A stretch of DNA of 64,000 nt from Streptomyces deccanensis (lineage in GTDB: Bacteria; Actinomycetota; Actinomycetes; Streptomycetales; Streptomycetaceae), in assembly GCF_022385335.1 (NCBI RefSeq), contig NZ_CP092431.1, positions 4,278,001-4,342,000 on the forward strand, in the 5' to 3' direction. The notes under the pieces were generated by a model. That model was not told the origin of the DNA. It was given only the letters and a program-made list of their open reading frames with translations, and did no database searches. Shown in pieces: positions 54,864 through 63,153 of this stretch. The position numbers and the translations under genes were made by a program. The stretch's first letter is position 1; every line of letters begins with the position of its first letter.

Positions 54864-55211
54864 ATGTCCGTCACCGTCGAGCAGTACGCCCGGGCCCATG
54901 TCGTCACGGACTCCCCCGAGGACCGGGACACCGTGCCGGTCCTTCTCCGCTACGACCCCGACACCGATGCCTCGGCCGTACGCGTACGGCTCCCCGGCCC
55001 CGACGAGTGGTCCTTCTCCCGTGAGCTCCTCGAACGTGGTCTGCGCACCCCGACCACCTCGGGCCCCGTGAGCATCTGGCCCTGCGGCCGGGTCCAGGCC
55101 GTCATGGAGTTCCACTCCGCCAAGGGGGAGGTGGCGGTGATGCAGTTCGACACCAAGGCGCTGATCCGCTTCCTGCGGCGGACGTACACGGCGACGCCGG
55201 TGCCGCACTGA
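54864..55211 (+). CDS. ssgE: SsgA-like sporulation/cell-division protein (SsgE-like)
   Basis: SALP-family protein of 115 residues, shorter than the usual 130-145. Family features are RVRLPGPDEWSFSRELLERGL near 41-61 and GPVSIWPCGRVQAVM near 68, and the C-terminal FLRRTYTATP. These proteins recruit peptidoglycan machinery to division sites or pores in sporulation. Start at ATG 54864 after GAGGAG. The ssgE symbol rests on recall that ssgE follows this PBP/cbi region in S. coelicolor; family membership is firm, the exact paralogue less so. Confidence 0.8.
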   Translation: MSVTVEQYARAHVVTDSPEDRDTVPVLLRYDPDTDASAVRVRLPGPDEWSFSRELLERGLRTPTTSGPVSIWPCGRVQAVMEFHSAKGEVAVMQFDTKALIRFLRRTYTATPVPH

Positions 55212-55293
55212 CGCGAAGCGTCCGGGGCGCCCCCGGGGGTATGCATGACGGCGACCGACACGGAGGCCCGGGTCGCCGAGGCATGGGGGACAC

Positions 55294-56157
55294 ATGACAG
55301 CGCGGATGGACGACGCCACCGGTACGGGGAGCACGACGGCGCCCGGTGAGGGGCTGGCGTCGGCGCCCGGTGAGGGGCTCGCATCGGCCCCGGGTGAGGG
55401 GCTCGCGTCGGCGCCCGGTGAGGGCCTCGCGCCGCCGTACGCACTCGCCGCGCTGTGGGTGGTGCGGCACGGGCAGAGCACGGCGAACGTGGCCTACGAC
55501 GAGGCCGAGCGGACGGGGTCGACGGTGCCCCTCCCAGGCCGCGGCGCGGACGTCCCCCTCTCCGACCTGGGCCGCACGCAGGCCGTGGCGCTGGGTGGAT
55601 GGCTGGCGGGGTTGCCCGGTCCCGTGGGCCCGGATCTGGTGGTGTGTTCGCCGTACGCGCGGGCGCGGCAGACGTGGGAGGTGATGGCGGGGCATCCCGG
55701 TGTGGTCCCGCCCCCGCTGCTGGTCGACGAGCGGCTGCGGGACCGGGAGATGGGGATGTTCGAGATGCACCCGCCGGCCGCGTTGCGGGCCCGCGCACCG
55801 GAGGAGGCGGCCCGGCGGGCCCAGGTCGGCGAGTGGTTCTACCGCCCGCCGGGCGGTGAGGCGCTGGCCGATGTGGTGCTGCGGATACGGGACTTCGTGG
55901 GCGAGCTGGACCGTGTCGCGCCCGGCCGCCGTGTCCTCCTGATCGCCCACGACGCGATCGCCGTCGCCGTACGCCTCGTGTGCGCGGGGCTCGGCGCGAC
56001 GGCCCCCGACCGGTTGCCGCCCGTCCCCAACGCCTCGGTCTCGCGGTGGGAGAACGACGGGCGGCGGTTGCGGCTGGCGCGGTGGGGCGACACGACACAC
56101 CTCGCCCCGCCGGAACCGGCCGGCTCCCCGACCACGCCGCCTACACCGCCACGGTGA
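55294..56157 (+). CDS. Histidine phosphatase with N-terminal octapeptide repeats
   Basis: Protein of 287 residues. RHG motif VVRHGQSTAN near 57-66 and LRDREMGMFE near 150 and LLIAHDAIAVAV near 215 are the phosphoglycerate mutase-type active site. Residues 17-48 consist of GEGLASAP repeated four times, encoded by a 24-bp tandem repeat (55345-55440). Substrate unknown. ATG at 55294; a start inside the frame would remove the repeats. The C-terminal end overlaps the convergent dioxygenase gene by 17 bases. Confidence 0.88.
   Translation: MTARMDDATGTGSTTAPGEGLASAPGEGLASAPGEGLASAPGEGLAPPYALAALWVVRHGQSTANVAYDEAERTGSTVPLPGRGADVPLSDLGRTQAVALGGWLAGLPGPVGPDLVVCSPYARARQTWEVMAGHPGVVPPPLLVDERLRDREMGMFEMHPPAALRARAPEEAARRAQVGEWFYRPPGGEALADVVLRIRDFVGELDRVAPGRRVLLIAHDAIAVAVRLVCAGLGATAPDRLPPVPNASVSRWENDGRRLRLARWGDTTHLAPPEPAGSPTTPPTPPR
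55345..55440 (+). repeat. Four 24-bp tandem repeats in the phosphatase coding region
   Basis: Units at 55345, 55369, 55393 and 55417, each close to GGTGAGGGGCTGGCGTCG followed by GCGCCC, encode GEGLASAP. The last unit is diverged. Being a multiple of three, they can vary in number without breaking the frame. Confidence 0.92.
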
Positions 56158-57037
56158 GCGTGGCCGTGTAGCCCTTGTCGGTGCTGCCCTCGACGGTGGC
56201 GAGCTGCTGGTCGTAGCCGTCTCTGAAGATCATGTCGGTCTCCAGGGAGAGTTCGCCGAGGTTCTGGACGCTGTCGCCGTAGCCGTCCGTCGCGTACACG
56301 GTGTCGCAGACGTCCTTGGGGAAGGCGAGCTGCGAGGTGACGGCGATGTCCCGGGTGGCGGTGGCGTCGTCGAGGCTGTCGTAGACCTCGAAGTGGATGT
56401 GGGGCCAGCGGCCGGGGTAGCAGCCGGGGAAGATCGAGGTGAAGGTGAGCCGGCCCTCGGCGTCGGTCTCCTGGACGCCGCGCAGGTAGTTCTCCTCGGT
56501 GACGCCGTCGGAGTAGAGCGAGTACCTGCCCTCCCGGTCGCAGTGCCACAGGTAGACGGCCGCGCCCTTCTTCGGGGCGTCGCAGCCGGAGGACTGGTCG
56601 ACGACCGTCAGCGTGATCGTCAGCGGGATGCCTTCGGCGACACCGCTGGAGGAGCCGAAGCTCCTGGTGAGGTCGCGCCGGACGACTCCGCTGTCCTCGA
56701 GGACGTTCGGTCCGTTCGAGCCGTCACCGGGGTACGGGCCGGCCGTCTCGCTGGGGATGACCTCGCAGTCGGCGCCGGAGGTGCCGGACGACGAGGAGGA
56801 CGAGGACGAGCCGGCGGAGGCCGGGTCCGAGGCGGAGCCGCTGCCGGAGTCGTCCGAGGAACAGGCCGCCACCAGCGGGACCATGCTCGCGCCGGCCAGC
56901 AGTCTGATCATGCGACGGCGGGCGAACACGGGCAGGTCGTACGAGAGCCCTCTGTCCAACTCGTCGTCGTGGTGGTGGTCGTGGCCATGCCCGTGCCCGT
57001 GCGCCTGACCGCCACCGCTCTTGGATGCTGTGCTCAT
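56141..57037 (-). CDS. Exported intradiol ring-cleavage dioxygenase-like protein with His-rich N-terminus
   Basis: Protein of 298 residues. It begins with a His-rich stretch (HGHGHGHDHHH, about 13-23), then a twin-arginine signal (ARRRMIRLLAG) whose hydrophobic core ends in VAAC (Cys59), so it is probably a Tat-exported lipoprotein. After a Ser-rich linker comes an intradiol dioxygenase domain with candidate iron ligands in GPYPGDG, RYSLYSDG and CYPGRWPHIHFEV (Tyr, Tyr, His, His). Export of such enzymes is known in actinobacteria, but the substrate is unknown. The 3' end overlaps the phosphatase. Confidence 0.87.
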   Translation of the reverse strand: MSTASKSGGGQAHGHGHGHDHHHDDELDRGLSYDLPVFARRRMIRLLAGASMVPLVAACSSDDSGSGSASDPASAGSSSSSSSSGTSGADCEVIPSETAGPYPGDGSNGPNVLEDSGVVRRDLTRSFGSSSGVAEGIPLTITLTVVDQSSGCDAPKKGAAVYLWHCDREGRYSLYSDGVTEENYLRGVQETDAEGRLTFTSIFPGCYPGRWPHIHFEVYDSLDDATATRDIAVTSQLAFPKDVCDTVYATDGYGDSVQNLGELSLETDMIFRDGYDQQLATVEGSTDKGYTATLTVAV

Positions 57038-57145
57038 CTACGGAACCGCGCTTTCCGAATGTTCCCGTCATGGAATGCGCGTGATGCTATGAGCACTTCC
57101 TGTGCGATTCCCAGGCCTTCCCCATGACGTGGGCGTCGGGGCGCG

Positions 57146-57463
57146 TCACAGCGCCACCGCCGACAGCACCACGAACGCGAACAGCACGACGGGCGTCACG
57201 ATCATCGTGGCCAGGTGGACGACCCACGTCCGCGTCATCCGCAACACCGGGAACAGGACCAGCCCACCCAGGAACCAGCACCCGTAGATCCGGCCCGCGA
57301 GCTGCCCGGCCTCGGTCTCCTCGGCCCGGGTGGTGGGCTCCACGAACAGCGCGCCGATGGCGACCAGGAGCAGCACACAGCACAGCACGACGTTCCCGGC
57401 GCCGACACCGACGGCGACTCGCCGGTCCGCACGGCCCCCTGACCGGACTCCGAAGGAGCTCAC
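57146..57463 (-). CDS. Small three-helix membrane protein
   Basis: Protein of 105 residues with hydrophobic stretches near 21-39, 60-75 and 82-103. GTG start (57463) with GGGGAG upstream. Not recognised. It lies 58 bases from a second membrane-protein gene on the same strand. Confidence 0.72.
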   Translation of the reverse strand: MSSFGVRSGGRADRRVAVGVGAGNVVLCCVLLLVAIGALFVEPTTRAEETEAGQLAGRIYGCWFLGGLVLFPVLRMTRTWVVHLATMIVTPVVLFAFVVLSAVAL

Positions 57464-57521
57464 GCTCTCCCCACCACTGGCTCGACGTCCACCTCTGCCT
57501 CCCTGGTCGCAAGCCCCTTCC

Positions 57522-58085
57522 TCAGCCTCCTCGGCGTCGGCGACGCTCCTTGACCAGGTGCACGGCCCAGCCGCCGACCACGATGAACGCGGCGTAGACC
57601 GCGCACTGGACCCAGGTGAAGGGCGGGTCCCGCAGTCGGCCGACGAGCCAGAGCAGTACGAGGCAGACGGTCCAGTGGCTGAGCCAGAGCAGGCCCTCCA
57701 GCCAGACCGGCAGGGTGTCCGCGTCCCGGACGAGCGGCCGGGGAGCGTCCCAGCGGAAGCCTCCGGCACGGACGTAGTGGGCCTGGCGGCGGCGTTCGAA
57801 GCGGCAGACGAGCCAGATGAACAGGCCTCCGCACAGACCGACCGCCACCACCCTCAGCAGCCGCGCCGGATCGTGGAACGCGGCGAGCGCCCACCCGACC
57901 AGGCCGCCCAGCAGCACGCCGAAGACCACTCCGGCCGCCACCGGATGCCGGGCCAGGAACACCTGCGCCCTCGGGGGCGGCTCCGCCCCACCGTGGCGCC
58001 GGTCGAACCTCAGGAACGCCTGCCGCAGCCTCTCCGACCATCCCGCCACCCCCGCCCCATCCCCTCGTGCTTCGCCGGTAGCCAC
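57522..58085 (-). CDS. Four-helix membrane protein
   Basis: Protein of 187 residues with helices near 48-70, 78-95, 130-150 and 158-176 (VFGVLLGGLVGWALAAF and GLLWLSHWTVCLVLLWLVG). Arg-rich ends. Not recognised. Upstream of the preceding small membrane protein and divergent from the next gene. Confidence 0.75.
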   Translation of the reverse strand: MATGEARGDGAGVAGWSERLRQAFLRFDRRHGGAEPPPRAQVFLARHPVAAGVVFGVLLGGLVGWALAAFHDPARLLRVVAVGLCGGLFIWLVCRFERRRQAHYVRAGGFRWDAPRPLVRDADTLPVWLEGLLWLSHWTVCLVLLWLVGRLRDPPFTWVQCAVYAAFIVVGGWAVHLVKERRRRRGG

Positions 58086-58120
58086 TGTCGTGGGCTGTCG
58101 TCGCGTGATCAGCTTGGCGG

Positions 58121-58585
58121 GTGGAGACCATCATCGCCAGTGCCATGGCCGTGCTCGGGACGCTGCTCGGGTCGGGGCTGACGCTCGCCCATCAACAGCG
58201 CGCCACCGACCGGACCCACGAGTTCACCCGTCGCGAGAAGCTCCGTCAGGAACGTCTCGACGCCTACTCCGTGTACGCCGGCGCGCTGATCAACTACCGC
58301 CGCGCCCTGGTCCACCTGTGGTTCTGCGAGCACGAACAGCCCCCGCCCGAGGACCCCGACACGGTCCGCGTCCGCGCGTACGACCTGCGGTCCGCCGCGC
58401 AGGAGGCCCTGTTCCGCGTACAGATGCTCACGGCCGACGAGGAACTGAGCCGGGCCGCCGAGACCGTACTCGCCGAGGTCACCGCCGTCCTCAAGACCGA
58501 CAGCAAGCCGGAGTTCGTCGAGCGCCGGGTGCGGACCCGGGACGGCATCGCCCACCTCATCAACACCGCCAAGCAGCACCTCTAG
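58121..58585 (+). CDS. N-terminally anchored helical protein of unknown function
   Basis: Protein of 154 residues: hydrophobic N-terminus (IIASAMAVLGTLLGSGLTLA) then helical sequence rich in Arg/Glu (EKLRQERLDAYSVYAGAL). Related to a common Streptomyces hypothetical family. GTG start 35 bases from the divergent gene. Confidence 0.75.
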   Translation: METIIASAMAVLGTLLGSGLTLAHQQRATDRTHEFTRREKLRQERLDAYSVYAGALINYRRALVHLWFCEHEQPPPEDPDTVRVRAYDLRSAAQEALFRVQMLTADEELSRAAETVLAEVTAVLKTDSKPEFVERRVRTRDGIAHLINTAKQHL

Positions 58586-58613
58586 GCGACGACGGCCCCC
58601 GCGCCCCGGCCCC

Positions 58614-59207
<594 letters not shown>

Positions 59208-59288
59208 ACCGTCATGGTTACCCCGGCACGCGAGAGCCGGTGAGGGCGCCCGTCCCCACGGGCCCTCACCGGCGGTCCTCGCCGCGCG

Positions 59289-61610
59289 TCAGACGCGTAC
59301 CAGCGGCTTGTCCTCGTCCTTGTCCTCGTCGTCCTCGGCCGACGTCCTCGCCGCGTCGTCGTGCGCCCGCAGGCCCTCGCCCTCGACGTCGACGTTGGGC
59401 AGCGCGCGGTCGAGCCACTTCGGCAGCCACCAGGCCTTCTCGCCCAGGAGGGCGAGGACGGCCGGGACGATGGCCATGCGGACCACGAACGCGTCGAAGA
59501 AGACGGCGATGGCGAGCCCGAAGCCGATCATCTTGATCATCGACTCGCCGGAGCCGATGAAGCCGGCGAAGACGGCCATCATGATCGCCGCGGCGGCCGC
59601 GACCACCCGGGCGCTGTACTTGAAGCCGGTCACCACGGCCTGGTGCGGGTTCTCGCCGTGGACGTACGCCTCACGCATCCGGGTCACGAGGAACACCTCG
59701 TAGTCCATCGCCAGACCGAAGACGACACCCACCATGAAGATCGGCATCATCGACATGATCGGGCCGGTCTCCTCGACCCCGATGAGCCCCGCCAGCCAGC
59801 CCCACTGGAAGACCGCGACCACGGCGCCGAGCGCGGCCAGCACGCTGAGCAGGAAGCCGAGGGCCGCCTTCAGCGGCACCAGGATCGACCGGAAGATCAC
59901 GATCAGCAGGAGGAAGGCGAGCCCCACCACCAGCGCCAGATACGGGATCAGCGCGTCGGTGAGCTTCTGCGAGAAGTCGATGTTCATCGCGGTGGCACCG
60001 GTGACCAGCACCTTCGCGTCCGTGTCGGCCGCCACGCCGGCGCCCGCGTCACGGATGGCGTGCACCAGGTCCTCGGTCTGTGTCGAGGACGGCTTGGACT
60101 CCGGGATCACCGTGATCATCGCGGTGTCACCGGCCTTGTTGAACGTCGCCGGGGTCACCGTGACGACGTCCTTGAGCCCCTTGATCTCGTCGGTCACCGC
60201 GGTGGCGGCCTCCTTCGGCGACGCGCTGTCCTCGGCGTCGACGACGACCATCAGGGGGCCGTTGAAACCGGGCCCGAAGCCCTCGGAGAGCAGGTCGTAC
60301 GCCCGGCGCTGCGTGGTGGACGTCGGCTGCGAACCGTCGTCGGGCAGGCCGAGTTCGAGCCGGGTGGCGGGGAGCGCGACCGCGCCGAGGCCGACCACGC
60401 CGAGCAGCAGCACGGCGACCGGACGACGGACGACGAAGCTCGCCCAGCGGGTGCCCAGGCTGGGCTTGCTCGCGACGGCCCCCTTGGCGGAGCCGGCCCC
60501 TTCCGTGTGCTCCCCGGCGGAGCCGTTCGCGGGTCCCTCGGCGGAGGCGTTGGCGGAGCCCTTCCCCTTGCGGCGCCCCAGCAGCCCGCCCTTCTCGCCG
60601 GTCGGCCGGACCTTGCGGCCCGCGTAGCCGAGCAGCGCCGGGATCATGGTGAGGGCGATGAGGACCGCGATGACGACCGTGCCGGCCGCCGCGAGACCCA
60701 TCTTGGTCAGCATCGGGACGTTGACGACCGCGAGGCCGGCCAGCGCGATCACGACGGTGAGGCCCGCGAAGACCACCGCCGACCCGGCGGTGCCGACGGC
60801 CCGGCCGACCGCGTCCTCGCGCTCACGCCCCTCGGCCAGTTCGGACCGGTAGCGGGAGACGATGAACAGCGCGTAGTCGATCCCGACCGCGAGCCCGATC
60901 ATCAGGGCGAGCGTCGAGGTGGTGTCGCCGAGGTCGAGCGCGCTCGCGAGGGCGGTGATGGTGGAGACACCGATACCGACGCCGATGATCGCCGTCAGCA
61001 GCGGCAGCCCGGCCGCGACGAGCGAGCCCAGGGTGATGACGAGGACGACGGCGGCGATGGCCAGGCCGATGATCTCACCGGCGACGGCCGTCTCGGGCTC
61101 GGCCTGGAGGGCGTCGCCGCCCATCTCGACGGTCAGCCCGGCGTCCTGCGCCTTGTGCGCGGTGGCCTCCAGCGCCTCCCTGGAGGAGTCCTTCAGCTCC
61201 ATGGCCGGGACCTTGTACGTCACCGAGGCGTAGGCGATCGTCCCGTCCCGGCTGACCGCCCTGGTGGTGAACGGGTCGCTGACGGAGACCACCTCGGAGC
61301 CGTCGCCCAGCTCCGCGACGGTCTTCTCGACGATCGCCTTGTTGGCGGCGTCGGCCATCTTCTCGCCCTCGGGCGCCTTGAAGACGACCCGGGCGGTGGC
61401 ACCGTCGGCGCTCATCCCGGGGTAGCGCTGTTCCAGCAGGTCGAAGGCCTTCTGGGCCTCGGTGCCGGGGATGGAGAAGGAGGACGAGCCCGCGGCGGGC
61501 GCGGAGGCGGCACCGACGCCCGCGAGCGTCAGCAGGGCCACCCAGATCAGGGCTGCGAAGTGTCGTCGCCGGAAGGCGAGTCGACCGAGTTTGTAGAGGA
61601 ATGTGGCCAC
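59289..61610 (-). CDS. MMPL/RND-type exporter
   Basis: Protein of 773 residues with 11-12 membrane spans in two halves and two large extracellular loops. The MMPL core motifs are seen as GLAVGIDYALFIVSRYRSEL near 235 and VVFGLAMDYEVFLVTRMREAY near 645. It exports lipids, siderophores or antibiotics in related bacteria. Start at GTG 61610. Likely repressed by the TetR gene 167 bases upstream. Confidence 0.92.
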   Translation of the reverse strand: MATFLYKLGRLAFRRRHFAALIWVALLTLAGVGAASAPAAGSSSFSIPGTEAQKAFDLLEQRYPGMSADGATARVVFKAPEGEKMADAANKAIVEKTVAELGDGSEVVSVSDPFTTRAVSRDGTIAYASVTYKVPAMELKDSSREALEATAHKAQDAGLTVEMGGDALQAEPETAVAGEIIGLAIAAVVLVITLGSLVAAGLPLLTAIIGVGIGVSTITALASALDLGDTTSTLALMIGLAVGIDYALFIVSRYRSELAEGREREDAVGRAVGTAGSAVVFAGLTVVIALAGLAVVNVPMLTKMGLAAAGTVVIAVLIALTMIPALLGYAGRKVRPTGEKGGLLGRRKGKGSANASAEGPANGSAGEHTEGAGSAKGAVASKPSLGTRWASFVVRRPVAVLLLGVVGLGAVALPATRLELGLPDDGSQPTSTTQRRAYDLLSEGFGPGFNGPLMVVVDAEDSASPKEAATAVTDEIKGLKDVVTVTPATFNKAGDTAMITVIPESKPSSTQTEDLVHAIRDAGAGVAADTDAKVLVTGATAMNIDFSQKLTDALIPYLALVVGLAFLLLIVIFRSILVPLKAALGFLLSVLAALGAVVAVFQWGWLAGLIGVEETGPIMSMMPIFMVGVVFGLAMDYEVFLVTRMREAYVHGENPHQAVVTGFKYSARVVAAAAAIMMAVFAGFIGSGESMIKMIGFGLAIAVFFDAFVVRMAIVPAVLALLGEKAWWLPKWLDRALPNVDVEGEGLRAHDDAARTSAEDDEDKDEDKPLVRV

Positions 61611-61777
61611 GGGGGCGTACTCCCGTTCAGGTCGTGGAGGTGCAGGAGGGCAGGACGGATCAGCCCGTGCCGTGGGGAGGAAGGAGGCAGGGCGGGGTGG
61701 GGCACGGTGGGGCAGGGGTGATCAGCCCGACGACTTGAGCGGTGGGTCGGACGGGGTTCGTGCCGAACTACGGGGAT

Positions 61778-62383
61778 CTAGCGGGTGGTTGACACGCCGA
61801 GGGAGGGGAGCACCACGGCGTCGAGGTACGTCCGGAGGAAGCTCTGCGTGGGCGGCCGGTCCTCGATCATGCCCCGCGCGACGAAGGCGCCCACGAACAT
61901 GTGCACCACGTAGTCGATGGCGGGGTTGTCCGGACGGACCTCGCCCCGGTCGACGGCGCGCTGCACCACACGGCGGAGCTCCAGCATCTCCGGCTCGATG
62001 ATCAGTTCACGGAAGGCCTTCAGCAGGTCGGGGTTTCCGTGCACCGCCATGGCCAGACCCCGCATCAGCGCGTTGTTCTGTTCCATGGTGCAGTCATCGG
62101 TGGTCATCACCAGGGCGTGCAGGTCACCCCGCAGGGATCCGGTGTCGACCGAGCCGATGTCGGAGTGCGGCTTGTTGTGCCGCATCGCCCGCGCGACCAG
62201 CTCGGCCTTGCCGCCCCACTGGCGGTAGAGGGTGGCCTTGCTGGACCGGGTGCGGGCGGCCACGGCGTCCATGGTGAGGGCGTCGTAGCCGACCTCCCGG
62301 AGCAGGTCGAGGACGGCCGCGTAGAGCTCGGCCTCGCGCTCGGGCGTGATCCGACTGCGGCGCGCCGTCGCGGTCTCAGTCAT
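61778..62383 (-). CDS. TetR family regulator of the MMPL exporter
   Basis: Protein of 201 residues with the TetR helix-turn-helix near 30-60 (GYDALTMDAVAARTRSSKATLYRQW) and a TetR_C-type ligand domain. ATG at 62383. Two perfect palindromic sites lie upstream at 62478-62539, so it probably represses itself and the exporter downstream. Confidence 0.92.
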   Translation of the reverse strand: MTETATARRSRITPEREAELYAAVLDLLREVGYDALTMDAVAARTRSSKATLYRQWGGKAELVARAMRHNKPHSDIGSVDTGSLRGDLHALVMTTDDCTMEQNNALMRGLAMAVHGNPDLLKAFRELIIEPEMLELRRVVQRAVDRGEVRPDNPAIDYVVHMFVGAFVARGMIEDRPPTQSFLRTYLDAVVLPSLGVSTTR

Positions 62384-62477
62384 CCCACTCCCCTTGCTGC
62401 GGTTGCGCGTTCGAGGCGCCAAGGCTACCGGCCGTGCGACACGGCACGCATGACACCGGCCGGACACCCGCTCCCGA

Positions 62478-62539
62478 ACGAAACGGTTTCGTACGCTTAA
62501 CGATAGCGCGAGACCCGAAGAAAACGAAACCGTTTCGTT
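62478..62539. promoter_or_regulatory. Two perfect 15-bp palindromes, TetR operator pair
   Basis: ACGAAAC-G-GTTTCGT (62478-62492) and ACGAAAC-C-GTTTCGT (62524-62538), with centres 46 bases apart. They lie 95 to 155 bases upstream of the TetR start. Perfect symmetry and pairing are typical for a TetR dimer with cooperative binding; the intervening DNA (CGTTAA/TATCGT) may hold the promoter. Confidence 0.8.
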
Positions 62540-62544
62540 CGTGC

Positions 62545-63095
62545 GCTGGGTCACGCGGCCGGCGACGCGACGGACAGGCGGTCGGCCACGCGGTGGCACG
62601 GGGTCCGGCCACGCGCGGTCAGCCCACGGTCGGCACACGCGGAGGGCACACGCGGTGGGCACACCGGCGGCCAAGCGGTCGGCCGCGCGGGGCGCACACG
62701 GTCGGTCAAGCGGTCCGCCACGCGGTGGGCACACGACCGGCCACGCAGTTGGCACACAGGCGGCCACGCGGTGGGCACACGGCCCGGTCAAGCAGTCGTC
62801 ACACGGGCGGCGACGCAGTCGCCCACGCCGTGCGCACACGGTCGCCGGTGAAGCGGTCGCTCACGCGCCGGGTCGCGGGGCCGGTCATCCCGTCGGCCAT
62901 CCAGTCGAGCACCCACCGCACACGGGGGCGAGGGTCGGCCCATCCGGTCGACCACCCACGGGTCGCCCGGCCGACCACCCACCGGCCACCCGGCCAGCCA
63001 CCCACGGGTCACCCGGCCGATCTACTCATCAGTCACCAGCCGATCACCCGTCGATCACCCGGCCGCCGCCCCGTCGATCACCCCGTCGCCCCCCG
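62545..63095. repeat. 12-bp degenerate tandem repeat (minisatellite)
   Basis: About 45 units of a ~12-base degenerate motif fill the gap between the TetR operators and the tricorn gene. In the first half the unit resembles GGTCGGCCACGC, in the second CCACCCGGCCGA. Step length varies (about 10 to 14), so no reading frame is preserved, although a plus-strand frame (62434-63153) happens to stay open. I see no gene in the 62384-63153 stretch apart from the operators. Confidence 0.8.
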
Positions 63096-63153
63096 GCCCC
63101 AGGCGCCGAGCGTAGAAGTTGCCGGTGCCCCCCGGTCGGAAAAACATGGGTAG

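Noticed and set aside
62434..63153. Open plus-strand frame of 239 codons across the 12-bp repeat region
   Set aside because: It has no ribosome binding site, spans the operators, and the repeat step is not kept at a multiple of three; openness follows from high GC and few stops.
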